Shown piece by piece: positions 13,234 through 25,863 of a stretch of DNA of 64,000 nt. Position numbers and translations under genes: made by a program. Location: NCBI GenBank assembly GCA_948470475.1, contig OX419337.1, positions 28,276,372-28,340,371 of the forward strand, given 5' to 3'. The notes under the pieces are model-generated. The model saw only the letters and a list, made by a program, of their open reading frames with translations. It had not been told where the DNA came from and did not search any database. Source of the stretch: Galaxea fascicularis (lineage: Eukaryota; Cnidaria; Anthozoa; Scleractinia; Euphylliidae). How positions within the stretch are numbered: position 1 is the stretch's first letter; each line of letters opens with the position of its first letter.

Positions 13234-13377
13234 GGTATTCCATCGAACCCTCCACATCATCTGACAGTGTAGGGCTATGTATTTTCTGGCATTTATAATA
13301 TTTCTCATGATGTACTATGGAATATCTCACTTATCACTAGTATTTTCTTTGCATACACACGAGCCTTTAGGCGAGTA

Positions 13378-15073
13378 CTAGCCTGCAAACAGGCTCTCCG
13401 TATGGGTTATTCCGAGATTTGCTTTCTAATGTCGCGCAGTCAAAAGCTAGCGGATTGGGGCGGGTGGGGGAGAGGAGAGCCTGCAATGGTCCTTGTACGA
13501 TTTGGGTATTTACGTTCAGATTCTGAACGTAAATTGCTGATTGGCCAGTTCGACTTGACACATGTCAAATAAGTGAACAGAGGTATTTCAGTAAATTCGA
13601 CATGGCGACCGTGAATGCGGATTGAAGCTATCTCGTCTTTGAATTTAAGATCTTCAAATTAAAGCGAATTGATCTGAAGAAAGAGCAATAGCTGGCAATT
13701 AAGAGAGGATGTACTAACCGTGTTGACTACAAGCATTGGAAAAAGCTTTGTGTTTCAAGTTTTCGCTGTGGTGAAATCGCTGGACTCCTCGAGAACAACA
13801 CTGCAGATCAGATGGAAGAAGATGCGAATTCTCTGAGGATTGAAAGCAGTGGAACTCGAAAGCTCAGACATGTTTGGAAACCTCCCTCAGTTGCCTGATT
13901 TTTTACTTGCCTTGGCCGAAGCGGTGTGCCCTCGACCCACGAATGCAGGCGTTCCATAGCGGCAAATACACTTCATTTTTCTTCACAATGAGTTTGTTCG
14001 AGAACGTTGCGAGCTCGTCAACGTCTCTGCATTTCAAAATACATGTAGTGTCAAACTCTTTGTTTACAGTCTTAACTGGTGCGATAAGCGCGCATAGCTT
14101 TGTGTACAATAAAAGCATTTGCGGCTGCTTTCCCCCTCTTAAGTGCCCGATTCTTTATTAGGCAAATTGTAGCTTTATCTTCAGGTGTTCTAATCATCAC
14201 ATCCCCATTTGATGACAAAACTAAGACTTTGACGCTTGCGGTGTTGTCCAGAAGGTCGTCGATATTGAGATGTGCCAGGAGATTCGAATCGGATAATTGT
14301 GCTCCACTCTGACAAGGTGGATCGTTTTCCTTGCCAAGGAAGATTAAAAAACTACATTTTAAAATCCCTCCCTGATACAAGGTTTGAAAACGTTCACAAA
14401 AGACCCCAGAAAGCCTTATTTTGTCCTCAATGAACACTTGCAAATTCTGCAAAATTCGTCAACCGATTTGACGCTTTGTGGTTTCCTTCCAGTTTTGCGT
14501 CTATGGGTGCTTTCGATTGGGAAATCCGGATTTAGATCTTAAAATCCGGATCTTCGGATTTCCAATCGAACACAAAATCCGAAAACGGATTTCGCGACGG
14601 ATTTCGTTAATTGAAATCCATGTGGGGGAAGGATTTCAATTAACGAAATCCGTCGCGAAATCCGTTTTCGGATTTTGTGTTCGATTGGAAATCCGAAGAT
14701 CTGGATTTTAAGATCTAAATCCAGATTTCCCAATCGAAAGCACCCTATATGTTTCGTTGGAGTTTCTGGATCCGAGTTCATAACAAAACAACTTACGTGT
14801 AAACAAGCGGATGTGTCGCAGAAAAGTTTTTTGACAGCCGCCTTGACCCAAAAGGTCATTTCCGGTTCGTTCTGATTGGTTCATTTCACTTTGATCATTT
14901 GACAGATCAGTCAAGCGGAAAAAGGGGGCAGAACTCAAATCTTACAAAGACCATTGCAGGCTCTCCCTTCTCTTGCCCACCCCAATCGCCGATCTTTGAC
15001 CGCGTGCCATTTAGAGCAAGTCGACACGACCATCTCTCGGAATACCCAAATTGAGAGCCTGTTTGCAGGCTAG
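13378..15073. mobile_element. DNA transposon remnant with CTAGCCTGC ends and long inverted repeats
   Basis: CTAGCCTGCAAACAGGCTCTC-type end at 13378 (21-bp palindromic tip) is mirrored at about 15054-15073. Similarity continues inwards on both sides over GGCTCTC, GGTTATTCCGAG and the GAGAGCCTGCAATGGTC block, so the inverted repeats are about 180-200 bp. An 8-bp duplication (GGCGAGTA) flanks it, as for hAT or P-type elements. The interior holds a 126-codon minus frame (14072-14452, non-ATG start possible) with no recognised domain; it may be a transposase relic. Confidence 0.65.
14505..14745. mobile_element. Near-perfect 241-bp palindromic MITE
   Basis: Arms 14505-14619 and 14631-14745 are almost exact reverse complements around an 11-bp spacer. 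The ends are GGGTGCTTTCGATTGGGAAA, flanked by TAT on both sides, a likely 3-bp target duplication. It lies inside the CTAGCCTGC element, so it inserted last. Confidence 0.9.
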
Positions 15074-15119
15074 GCGAGTACGAGGAAAATGCACGTGACT
15101 CGTGGGATATTCCATGGTA

Positions 15120-15185
15120 TAACAACTTCGTTCCCAGGGCTTTTCCCGGCCATTTTCCTTTCTAGCGAGAATCCCTGGGATCGAG
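15120..15185. repeat. Hairpin repeat, GTTCCCAGG family
   Basis: TTCGTTCCCAGGGC faces AATCCCTGGGATCGA, flanking a GC-richer centre with TTTTCC. Same family as the hairpin at 8334. Confidence 0.55.
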
Positions 15186-16646
15186 TTTGATGGTGTAACT
15201 GGCACTCCAAAACATTGCATAACTATTAACGGCCGGACGTTTGGCATTTGGCTGCGTTTGATGTCCCTACACGTACTTCTCTCTAGCCCACCCGAATTAT
15301 GAGACAATGAGACTAGTATGTGCAGCATAAACGTCATGGTAACTTGGCGGCCTGTGTCCCTTGATCAGTCCCCAGCGAAACAGTGGTAGGCCTGTGTACA
15401 AGGCCCGCATCAAGGCCAAAGTAACTGGGGGCGAACAAATTAGCCAAGGGAAGCTTAGACATTAGGGAGTTTAAGGTTGCACCATGGCGACGACGACAAC
15501 TTTACAAAGCAAACCATCAACTTTGCACGTTCATCAATCACACTCATTTTGCCTGGTACATTTCTCTGGCATCTCTGCAACACTACGACGTGAAATTTCC
15601 TAATTCCTCTCTCTGTATATGGAGGACATTAACACGCGACGGCGAATTTTTGTTTTTCTTTTAAACTTGGGACCGATCGTTCGACAGTTCGTCACCGTTG
15701 ACAAATTTAGCGAGCTTAAAAGAATTGAATCGCGCTGAAGTGTGAAAGAACGCGAATTCGATGATGTTTCCGCAACCGTCACAGGTGCGGATCCATACCG
15801 GTTTCCACCGTTTTACGGAAACTAGTCAGAATTTTCATTAAAAAAAAGTATTTTAGTGTTTTTTAAGGGCACTTTAGGTAGTGAAAATTGAAAAAAAAAT
15901 TCCCGCGGGAGCATGTCCCCAACCCTCATAACTTGGAAACGTTAACTTGCACAGGCAAGCTGTCAAGCTGTCTGGCTATGCTTTTAATATCAAAATGGTT
16001 TTCAAGATTTTCGAGTCACAACTATATTTGGTAAGTCACGTGACCAGAACAGAAAAAGTCAAACTCAAATGACGTACATACGCACACTACTGGATATCGA
16101 AATGGCGCCAATGGTTAACAATCGCCAAGGTGCAAAACTCGTATCGATTTTTTCAAATTTGCGTTACTGTAAGATTTATGACGTCATAAGTAGGCAAATT
16201 CATACCATTTCGTCATTATCACTGCAGTTATGTACGTTAACAACAATTGCTTACGAAAGTTTGCGGAAAAGATTCGAATATCTTCGATTGGCAAAAAAAA
16301 AATCGGAACTACACATAATTTTCTCCAAGTGTCCTCTATAAAGCGTGGTTGAGGCCTGGGGAAAGTTGCGCATGCGCAATGACAATTTCACATGTTCACC
16401 TTAAAAACACCGAAAAAAAAACAGTGTTTTACAAATACAATCCATAAAACTCCCTTAGCAGCAACGCTTAGTCTGTATTTAAGTTAGTCCCCCCTTACTT
16501 CGTCAAAAAGAACACCTTTATGGGGCATCATTCACTAAAAATTTGGAAAGTTTAAATTGTATATTTCTGGGTATTTCCACAAATCTGGGCCGGTTGGAGC
16601 CTCCCCTGCCGCTCACCCTAATACGGACCTGCTGGGTCGAGTCACT
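15186..16646. other. Intergenic stretch, nothing recognised
   Basis: No convincing frame. GGGCACTTTAGGTAGTG at about 15867 loosely recalls the ends of the 1420-2031 element; no partner end was located with confidence. Confidence 0.4.
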
Positions 16647-16858
16647 GGAGGGGGGAGGAACAGTAAATCTCCCTTCTCCCCACTTTCTGAGCCAATTTCT
16701 CCCTCCTCCCTACTCATCCAGGTCCATCCAGTTCAATTCTCCCTACTCCCAACTTTTCTTTTTCTTCCTCCTCCCTACTTTTCCCCCCTATTTCTCCCTC
16801 CTCCCAACTTTTTTTGGGCCATTTCTCCCTCCTCCCTATTCTGTTTCTCCCCCCTCTT
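16647..16858 (+). mobile_element. Pyrimidine-rich repeat element, copy 1
   Basis: A strongly strand-asymmetric (CT-rich) element of about 210 bp with inverted ends GGGGGGAGGAA and TTCTCCCCCC. Its reverse complement is at 36286-36500. It creates two overlapping Pro/Ser/Phe-rich false frames of over 100 codons. Confidence 0.8.
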
Positions 16859-18057
16859 ACTGGAAGCGTGATACTTGCTGACCAGGGTTAAGTAGCGTTA
16901 ACCGTCGGCCCTGACTGATAACCAATTTTTTAGTGTCCTACTAGTTCTACTATCATATTTTTTGATAGCACTGGCTGAGTAACCATATAGAAAGAAGATT
17001 CATAGGAGGTCTTAACGAACTGTGCGCAATTTTTTTTGTCAAGTTGATCAGACCACGTCACCTTCAACGCAACCGCCTGGTGTTAAATGAATCTTGCGTA
17101 CATCTCTTACAGTGTAAAATGCCAGACTTTATAATCTTAAAATGCCCATGTGGCCTTCTGACTTTTAGAACGTTGCGGTATTTTCCAAAATATTTTACCA
17201 AGAAGAGAAAAAGAAATAAAGGGGCCATCGTAGTTTTGAACGCAGTTTTAGAAGATGCAAAGAAAGCCTAAAACATTAACCAATAAAATTCCATGGATGT
17301 CACTTGCACAGAGACTGTGTGTAATAGTTTATTTGGTAAATAAGGCCACAACACCCAAAAACAAGTTTATAACAATAATAGTAATAACGATTAATATATA
17401 AAAATGGAGCAACGAACCTGCGAAGTCTTGTAGTCGGAGTATACAGTTTATTGGTGAAAGGCAAAATATCTAAGGCATCCTTGGGATTTATTAAGTCAAA
17501 AGTCAGTAGATCAATACAACAACCCCCCCCCCTTCCCCCCATTCCTCATTAGCATATTTTGGGGGTGCATGAAAAAGGGTTGGATTAATTTTATTTCCCT
17601 AATAGAATCGATAGGTGAACAGGTGGAGTCTGTAAAGTTGGTGGTGTGGTTACACAGGTAAAAATCATGTGATCTGAACTTTTAGCACTTAGACAAAGTG
17701 TACTTTGATCAGTGAACAGGAAGTAGGCAACATTTGTGGTTAATTAATAGTGTGTCATCTGTTGTAATTTGGTTTTAAAGGAAAAGCCAGGAGAGGCAGG
17801 TTGAGGATGGCTTCATTACTTATACACTCCAATTGGGGCGAGAAATTCAGAGGGAAAGAGATGACGGGGTTTTTTTTGTCAAGGTTGGGGGAGGGGGAAC
17901 TTAATTGAAAATTTACAGTAAAAAAGTCATCCCTGCCTTCATAGCAGTGGTCACCATTGCCTCATGCATAGTCATTTTAAGCAATGCAGAAACAGCAATA
18001 AGCTCTCCACAAGTGAAGAGAAAAAGGAAATCATTAAAAAGGAGGCTAGGGCATAAG

Positions 18058-18459
18058 ATGCCAATAGAGTTCTAAAGTGATAATGTCACAAAAATAAAAT
18101 TATGGGATATGATACCATATTCTTATAGAGCATCCTAAAAGACGCCCTCATCCAAAAAATTAGCTCCGAATTGCAATTCCCGGTAGAGATATACGGGATC
18201 AAAGTTTGATGGCATTCCATACAAACCCTTCAAAATTTGTTTCAGTTCCTTCAGTTTAGAGCAGACTCAAAATTAGAGAGATTTATGTGGGGCAGTATCA
18301 AATTTCAATCCTTCATATTTCAGCTGGGAATTACAATTAAGAGCTAAGTTTTGGCAAGGACCCTTTTTTTTAAGGATACTCCATTCGAAAATGGCGCCCA
18401 ATCCCATAATTTCACAAATTTAATTTTTTGTGACGTCACACTTTAGAACTCTATTGTCA
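18058..18459. mobile_element. MITE with about 50-bp inverted repeats
   Basis: CAATAGAGTTCTAAAGTG at 18062 is mirrored by CACTTTAGAACTCTATTG ending near 18456. The match extends inwards through TGTCACAAAAA and AATTATGGGAT. No coding frame inside. Confidence 0.75.
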
Positions 18460-18668
18460 TGAACGTTGGTATTACCCTTAAAACCTCAAGTGTGATCAGC
18501 ATCAAATTTCTCCTTGTGATATCAATGTTTATAAAACAGTGTTCACAAGAATTAAGGGTAGCATCATTCAAGGTGAATTTGCTTGATATTTTAACAATTT
18601 CTCCCTACCACCTCTTCAGGAAATGTGTGGAAGCAACAAGTGAGAATTTAAGTCCAGAATATCACAGG

Positions 18669-18858
18669 GCATACACCTTATTCCAAAATGGCTCCCATTC
18701 TAAGATTATTTTGTTTTTGTTCAAATTAGCCCTTTTGCCTCATTCTCAAGAGCAAAATTCAAAAGAATATTTTACCTTGAATGAGGCAACAAGGGCCAAT
18801 TTGAATAAAAACAAGAGGATATTAGAATGGGAGCCATTTTGGAATAAGGTGTATAGTG
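18669..18858. mobile_element. Foldback MITE with ACACCTTATTCCAAAATGG arms
   Basis: CTTATTCCAAAATGGCTCCC at the left is mirrored by GGGAGCCATTTTGGAATAAG at the right, with ATGAGGCAAnAnGGGC in the centre. A 170-codon frame at 18459-18971 runs through it but is explained by the repeat. Confidence 0.8.
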
Positions 18859-18971
18859 TTTTGTCAGTTATCCAAACACAGATTTGGCTGCACCTCCTTT
18901 CTTCAACTGTCTTCCCAACCAACATTTGGATATCTGATCAAACACTCTTGCTTGGGTCAAATAATATTTGA

Positions 18972-20712
18972 TATCTTTCCAGTGAGGTCAGCACCTTTCT
19001 CGGGATCAAGAAAAAAAGCTTAAAAAAGGTTCTTTGTCATTCAATTTTCTTTGCCCTGCATTTTTCCATGGCATTCTGGTTGCCATGATAAAAATAGAGA
19101 GTAACCCTAACATAGTGGATCACACAATAAGTGCATTGTGATGTGAAAAAATAAAAAGACTGGCCTAACATTCAGCACAGGCTAAAAGAGTAAAAAGGAA
19201 ATAATACACACAAAAAAATAGCCAGATGGTCAACTTGTAGTCTATCTCCTCAAAATTTAATTAACCTTTCACTGGATGGCTAGTTATGATGCAATGTTCA
19301 CAGTTTCTCAACTGGTAACGTCAATGACAAATGGCAGGCATCATTTGTTAACTAAAACAACAAATCAAGGAGGGAACAATTGTTATTGAAAATTATAATC
19401 TATTTCAAGTACTTTCAGGTGCCATAATTGAGGAAAAAAAGTCAAATTAACAAAAGACAGAGGAACATTCTTTGGATACAACAAAATAGACAGTCAAATG
19501 TCGTTCAGTGGACAAAACGAAAACTTTAAACTTTTCACAAACGTCTACAGATGATGCATGCTGTTCACTGTTACCCTTACGTAGTTACAGTCTGTTTTTA
19601 ATCAAATATTCATCTTTTTCTGTTCTTCACTGAGGCATAACTTTAAGTCTGTGTTTTTAAGAGCGTTAAAGTCGGCTTAATGTAAAATTATCTATACAAT
19701 TGGCTTTGTTTTTAAGTAAGAACTACAAACACTTGGTATAAATGATGGTATTTTGTTCATATCCTGAAAAATATCTACACCCTTCCTTAGCAGACATCGT
19801 TAATGCATTTACAGTCTGTAGGGACAAGTGTTCTGTTGCCAATTAAAGCATGCATATCAACAATTCTAACCAAAAACTATAAATCCTGTAAAGAAAATAA
19901 TCTAACTAAGAAATAAGCAGAAATAAGCTACACGTCTAATCTTCTGGAAAATTCAACATATTAAGGATTTACCTTAAGTCTTGTGAACAGTTGGAAATCT
20001 TATCAGGGAATAGTAAAAAAACAATGTACAACCTTCACTTGGGGTTTCGTTTTAATTGAAACAACCTGGAGCAATAACGTTTTCAAAAATGTTACGAGTC
20101 AGGATATGCGAAAACTTGAAAACAACAATGATAATGAATGACTTATACTCTTTGCGTCTCTAAACAGCCTGTACAAAGCTAAAGGTGTGTTTGATGTTTA
20201 AAATATATCTTTATCCACGCAAAAATAGAATTTAATAGCTGTTTCAAGCACTTTGCATGCAAATCACAATTTATACAATTGCTTACAACAGAAAAATGAA
20301 TAATCAGCGGCAAAACATCCGTGGGATTGGTAGCGAACTCAGAAATGACAAAAATTTGGCGTGTGAGTCCACAACAATTCTTCCCGGGAAGCCACTTGAA
20401 AAAGTAAAACAGGTCGGCATGGTGTGTCGTAAATACTGTACTTTTGCAATCACGCGATCAGTGAATAAATTTCTCCCTGTGAAAGCTGTTGATCTTGAAA
20501 GCTTGATGAAATTAAGTTTACTGCATGGCACCATGCCGAGATAAAAGGACAGTTTCATCACCGGGTCCACTGTCATACCGCCTAAATTTATTTCAGTGAC
20601 GCTGTTTTCGGCATCAAATATGTAAACCCTGCTCTTTGCGTACGACGGGCGAATCGTTTGCATTCAACCGTGTGCCAGTTGTGAATGTTTTTGGAGGATC
20701 GGCTGTTCACGA
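18972..20712. other. AT-rich 3' flank of Frizzled
   Basis: No gene seen. Part of it is presumably the 3' UTR of the minus-strand Frizzled gene. A pair of overlapping short frames near 20.3-20.6 kb lacks motifs. Confidence 0.5.
20587..20592 (-). promoter_or_regulatory. Candidate poly(A) signal of the Frizzled gene
   Basis: AATAAA on the minus strand, about 120 nt after the Frizzled stop codon. It is placed suitably for a short 3' UTR, but a longer UTR running towards 19.8 kb is equally possible in this AT-rich sequence. Confidence 0.3.
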
Positions 20713-22356
20713 TCAAACCAGCGTATTTCCGAACGGGCCCAAAAATCTGTGCTTCACGGAGATGTAAAACTTACTCCACGCATTGATAGTCTTTGTTGAC
20801 CAAATCCAAAATCCCGATGTTATGCCAACGATCAAGAACATCAGATACTTGACCATAAATACGGTAAAATCCGGCTTGTTATGGGCTATTGGGTGTCTAG
20901 GACAAGGCCACTCGCTAGGCTGTTCAATGCATTTTTGTTGATACACCCAACCTTCTCGCCACGAAGCTTGCCAGCTTTCACGATTTGCTTGCTCGTAAAA
21001 CAAACACCCCAGCACAGAAACGGCTGGTAGAGTGTACAAGATTGAAAACACGCCAATACGAATCATCAGTTTCTCGATTTTCTCTCTCTTGCTATAATCA
21101 TCTTTTAAAACCGATCTCACTCGAAAGAGCGACACAAATCCTGCTATTAGGAATGTAGCGCCGACAAAAAAGTACACAAACAAGGGTGCCAATACGTAAC
21201 CTCTTAGGGCACTTAGATCTGAAAGCCCAACAAAACAAACGCCGCTAAGTTCGTCTCCATCAACTTTTGTCATCAGCAAAATGGCGATCGTTTTGACCGC
21301 AGGAATCGCCCATGCTGCGAGATGAAAGAATTGTGCGTTAGCTTCGATTGCTTCGTGTCCCCATTTGAGCCCAGCTGCCAAAAACCAAGTAAGCGTCAAA
21401 ATGACCCACCAGATTGAGGAAGCCATGCTGAAGAAATACAGCAACATAAAAATTACAGTACAGCCTTCGTGTTTGGTTCCCTGAACAAGAACATTTGAGC
21501 CGTCATCGGATTCCGTACAGGATAGAGCGTCTTGAGCGGCAAAGCCGATGATAAAGGCGACAGAGACCATAAAATAACAGCCCGACAGAAAAATGATCGG
21601 TCGCTCTGGGTATCGAAATCTCCGCATATCAATTAAGAAGGTTAGAATTGTAAAGAGTGTTGAAATGCAACAAAGGATTGCCCAAATGCCGGTCCAAAGG
21701 CGAGCAATTTTCCGTTCTTTCTCGTCGAAATAAATGTTTTCGCACTTGGCAGCACAATTTTTCCGTCCGAAGAAAGTGTATTGATCATTATCAATTTTTT
21801 GATCGTCGGGACATATGAATTTCACCACGCTGGGATCAAATAGCTCCTCTGGTTCTGTTTCGTTGTCTTTAGTTTCTGGTTCTTTCGTTGGCAAGCCACG
21901 ACCACTGCCTCCTGTTGTATTCTTACCGACACAAAGTTCTTTACTAAACATCATGGGAAACTTCTCGCAGCTCAGTGATTCGGGCCACGTAAATCCAAAA
22001 CGCTTCATAAGATCCTCACATCCGTCTCTGGCGCTATTACAAAGCTCTTGACATGGCGGTACTACAGTCTCTAAAACTGTACAAATGGGAGCGTAAACCG
22101 AGCACAGAAAGAACGCCAGATATTCAGAACAACCAACTTTGACCAGAGGAAAAAACTGGTGGACTTCGAGGGCCGCTTCGTCTTGCGTTCTGTGTTTTAA
22201 CATGTTTGGATATAAAGTGGTGTTGTACTGTAAACCTAAGCATAGAGGAATTGTCACTGCTTCACACTTCTTTTGGCACAAGAAGCAGGGTAACAAGCAC
22301 ACCCCAAAAACCAGAACGGGGAGTAGAAATCGCCTGGCAGAAGCTTCTGTGAACAT
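20713..22356 (-). CDS. FZD7-like: Frizzled receptor, FZD1/2/7 subfamily (intronless, complete)
   Basis: Seven-pass Wnt receptor of the plasma membrane, 547 aa from the ATG at 22356-22354. The frame stays open upstream to a TTG at 22404 but has no further ATG, and the chosen Met directly precedes a hydrophobic signal peptide (about residues 9-27). The cysteine-rich Wnt-binding domain covers about residues 31-142 and has all ten cysteines. An acidic linker follows, then seven membrane segments from about residue 222 to 520. The TM1 region reads [19 protein letters not shown] and the TM3-4 region has [26 protein letters not shown], split here by position only; both are closest to FZD1/2/7 rather than FZD4, FZD5/8 or FZD9/10. 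The Dishevelled-binding motif KTxxxW is present as KTINAW (522-527). The protein ends in TLV, a class I PDZ ligand. The gene is a single exon, as in vertebrate FZD1/2/7. It lies head-to-head with the PFTAIRE kinase gene, about 11.7 kb away. The subfamily call is from recalled family sequences, not a tree. Confidence 0.97.
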   Translation of the reverse strand: MFTEASARRFLLPVLVFGVCLLPCFLCQKKCEAVTIPLCLGLQYNTTLYPNMLKHRTQDEAALEVHQFFPLVKVGCSEYLAFFLCSVYAPICTVLETVVPPCQELCNSARDGCEDLMKRFGFTWPESLSCEKFPMMFSKELCVGKNTTGGSGRGLPTKEPETKDNETEPEELFDPSVVKFICPDDQKIDNDQYTFFGRKNCAAKCENIYFDEKERKIARLWTGIWAILCCISTLFTILTFLIDMRRFRYPERPIIFLSGCYFMVSVAFIIGFAAQDALSCTESDDGSNVLVQGTKHEGCTVIFMLLYFFSMASSIWWVILTLTWFLAAGLKWGHEAIEANAQFFHLAAWAIPAVKTIAILLMTKVDGDELSGVCFVGLSDLSALRGYVLAPLFVYFFVGATFLIAGFVSLFRVRSVLKDDYSKREKIEKLMIRIGVFSILYTLPAVSVLGCLFYEQANRESWQASWREGWVYQQKCIEQPSEWPCPRHPIAHNKPDFTVFMVKYLMFLIVGITSGFWIWSTKTINAWSKFYISVKHRFLGPFGNTLV

Positions 22357-24849
22357 CTTGCTACTTTCACAAGAAAAAGAAGAATTCAACGCACTTAGTT
22401 TCAACCACGACGCTGAATCTTTTCATCTGCGATAGCAAGCGACGACCTTTGCATGACTGAAATTGAAGTGTCAACCGAATTAGCATACCTTTGTGCACAA
22501 AATGTGATTGGCTGGCGGTGACAACAAAGGAAAATTGGAATACAAAACGCGTTGTGATTGGCTAGAATAGCATGATCTTCTAATTAAGAGTCAAACAACG
22601 TCTCCATGTTAAGGCCTCCGGATACTCGATCAGTTCCCATGAAAGCTTTTTGGTGTACTTTTTCACAGTGGGAATTTACACGCAAAAGCGGCTTACTATT
22701 GAGTTGGGTTTTGAATACACATTAATGCGCACTTTGCACAAAACACCACAAGATTAATCCGATGGATTGCTATACTTTTGATCTTTAAAGACACCCTTCG
22801 CGAAAACTAAACAAAGAAAGCCCCTTGCTGTTTTCACTTATGAATGAAGGAAGGCATCTGTGATGCGTTTCTTGTTGACGTTTTTAGAGCATGGAATTAA
22901 AAAATTGTGACATCAAACTCTGCGGGGAGTGAATTACTAGAGCAGTAGATTTGGGTTTACATTTGATAAAGCCCTTCTGTAGGATAAACAAAATCTCATG
23001 GCTTTGATAGAAGGTCCATTGTGTTTAATATAAACCAGACGCGAGCTTACTCTCATTTCCTTGGTCCTACAGAAGCCTTTGTTTGGTGTGGTGAGGTATG
23101 GGCGTTCTTCGCATTCTTGAGTGTACCGCTTTCTTCTGCCTCTTTTGTTAAGCTGTGTTGATTTATATATTTTTGATGAAAAAAGACTTTGCCGACGTCT
23201 TCTTTATTGCTTTAGCGGAATCGCCTAAAGTGTTATGTAAGGTAGATATCTCAAACCACAGTATTTAAAGCCATCCACTGAACATCGCGAAAAAAGATTA
23301 ACTGTACTAACTGGCTTTCTGTTTTACGGTAAACAGAAAGTTAGTTTTCGGTAACTCTGAGATTTGCCGCTTCCCACAATTTAGGCTAATGCACCGCGGC
23401 CGTTCATTGGAAAATTTAAATGGCGATGTTTTGAAAAACATTTCGCTTTATTCGTTTATTATAGAATTGAACAAGAACTCGAGTGTACCGAATAGAAAAA
23501 ACTAGCAGAACTAACACAATTAGGGCCAATTAGTTCTTGAGTAGAAGGCCGCTTAAATCGGCACCATTCACAATCAACGCACCGAGAATAGTATTGCGGA
23601 TTCTTACCTCTTATCAGCTTGGATACAAACTTTTCAGACGTGCGCTTGATGAAAGACGTTATAGACAACCTTTCGTTATTATTATTATTATTTTTCATGT
23701 TGCATTCACGAGCGATTACTCAACGAGATCGGCTAAATTGATTTAATTGCCGTGAGCATGATTTGAAAAGGCTACCGTATCTACAATAACTTTGAGGAAC
23801 AGTTCTCCCTTTTGTAATATTTAGACATGAAAGCTGCCGATAATAAAGCTCTAAAATGCCCCTTCAAGGTTTTTAATTTCAGAAATCAGCGAGGCTTTTG
23901 TGGCGTTTTGCCCCAGTAGCTCCTAAAAAGATAAAATGGATAAAGTTATATAACAACTGCAATCTCTTTAAATTGGCTTTTTAAAGCTGAAACGAATACA
24001 ATTAAGGCAGATTTATTTAAATCCAATTTGTTAATTTGTATTAAATGGACGCCGAGCGTGAATGGTTCGAAGGGCTGTGTACTAGAACATCATGCTTCGG
24101 CCGGAAAACAGTACTGAGGTTTCGGGATTTGATTTGTATCGGGAACTGTTTAAAAGTTGAACAGTGGCCTTACTGTACAAAGTTAGTCACCTGAAGTGAC
24201 AGATCAGTGATTTATCTCGAAAAATCCGTTGTCTTCAATAGCGTATTAGATAACAAACTGCCCATTTCCCGTGTAGAATTTCGAAGCTTCCGAAACTTTT
24301 TTTTAACGAAGTTTTAGACTATTTTTCTTTTGGTTAAAATGTTTCATCTGACATACAGGAAACCATAAGGATTTTTCAGCAATAACATAATTTTTTGTCC
24401 ATGTCGGGACACACCGAAGTGCCTCAAAATTCAAGAAATCATCAGTCACTGCTTATGCAACGGTGAATTGGAGTGTTTCTTGACAGAATAAATGCATGCG
24501 CTAATGTACTTACTTGCTGCTGAATTAGACGCACTTTAAGTTGGTAAATTGGATAAAAAAGAGCTTCGTTCTTTTGTTGTCATTAATAAGGCCCTTTAGC
24601 TCAAGTGAGAGATGTTTCCGGCTAAAGCCATGGATCTTTTCTTTCCTACAGCGACAGCTGCAATGTGTGCCTCGCGGTCCTTGTGACCAGAACCTCATTT
24701 CTCTGCACCGAATCCCTGCCAGATAAAGTATACAGATCACGAAAAGAAAGAGAATGATCACTTAAGGTGATATGTCTTCGTACTCACCTTCAAATTGTCC
24801 CAACTTATAAGATTAAAATGCATGGAGATAAGTGACCAGTGTATGTTAT

Positions 24850-25085
24850 TCACCGGCTGGGAGGTCCGTATAGGAAAAAAACTGAACCCAAGGTCTTGAG
24901 TACGGCCGCAGGCCAGGGGCCGTACAGACCCCCCAGCCAGTGAATATGGTTCAATTTTACTATTGGTACAAATTGGTATTTTCATTTCATGGTTAGAATA
25001 GTGACTTCATTATTATATATTACAATACACCAGAACAACGGAAACTACCAATTTGTACCAAAACGGTAAAATGAATTGAACCGCA
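24850..25085. repeat. Two nested inverted repeats
   Basis: ATTCACCGGCTGGGAGGTCC (24848) faces CCCCCCAGCCAGTGAAT (24945). Next to it, TTCAATTTTACTATTGGTAC faces GTACCAAAACGGTAAAATGAATTGAA near 25083 (positions given; the motif is split by mismatches). Possibly one compound MITE. Confidence 0.6.
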
Positions 25086-25574
25086 ACATATAAAATGAAT
25101 GGCGGTCTCTGATTGGCTATGCTACTCGCTGTCTATTCTGTGATAGACGTGGGGAGAATTTAGATAATTTTCTTGTTTAGTTTTGAACAACCAGTGGATT
25201 TATACTAAAACAATTAGAATATTTGCTCTCGATTTCTATCAGCGAGAGCTGATTCGGGGTAGGCCCTCATCAGCTATCTCGAGCTCGTAATCTAATTGTT
25301 AAATATATTAAGCGTTAAGAGTTAACAATAGTGTAGTAGGTCAGACAAATGGTGCTCATGATCAGAGCATCGTCTGTAAGATTTCCCATGGATCTATGTA
25401 CCTAGTGTGCTGGTTGTCGCTCTCAGAGCGAATCTAAAACTGTGGCCATTTTAAGCACGTCTTTAGTTTGCTTACATATAAACGCGCAACTGATGTGGAA
25501 TAGCATTAATTTGGATATCCGGCTTCTCAGTGGCAAAGTCTACTTCGCATAAAGGCTTTAAACAGATTATTCAT

Positions 25575-25738
25575 GGGCGTAGGCAGGATTTTTCAAAGGG
25601 GGGGGGGGGGGGCGTTCACACTGTGTCAAACACAGGGTACTCACCAGATTGTTACCTGAATATTGTAGTTTGTTTGCTTAAAAAAAAGGTTACAAAGGGG
25701 GGCTCACGGGCACCCCAGGACCCCCTCTTGCGACGCCC
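25575..25738. mobile_element. Short MITE with GGGCGTAGGCAG ends
   Basis: GGGCGTAGGCAGG at the left and a degenerate mirror TTGCGACGCCC at the right. A 14-G run and a G-rich block lie inside. This resembles a common repeat in marine invertebrate genomes; the class is unknown to me. Confidence 0.55.
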
Positions 25739-25863
25739 TTGTTATTGATGCATAACTGGTCGCTTTAGCCATTTATGAGTCGTTTGCATCTGCTGTCAAG
25801 TATTATCAATTGATTCACGAATGGAAACAAACGAGTGCTTGGTTGGCCTTCTGAGTTGGGTAC

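Larger units (their letters stand above)
13234..15122. mobile_element. Outer repeat interrupted by a 1.7-kb transposon
   Basis: 13234-13377 plus 15072-15122 together match a continuous stretch at 49398-49657: GGTATTCCA, then GTAGGGCTAT, then TTTTAGG then GAGTAC/GAGTGT, then GATATTCCATGGTAT. The break falls at GGCGAGTA, which is present on both sides of the insertion. Confidence 0.65.

Noticed and set aside
14072..14452. 126-codon minus-strand frame
   Set aside because: It lies inside a DNA transposon and has no recognised domain; at most a transposase relic, so not listed as a gene.
16543..16881. Overlapping Pro/Ser-rich frames of 104-112 codons
   Set aside because: They are produced by a CT-rich mobile repeat whose copy lies at 36286-36500.
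18459..18971. 170-codon plus-strand frame
   Set aside because: It runs through an inverted-repeat MITE, has no motif and no splice context.
22357..22404. Sixteen extra N-terminal residues on Frizzled from a TTG codon
   Set aside because: There is no ATG in this extension; the first ATG at 22356 leads straight into a signal peptide.
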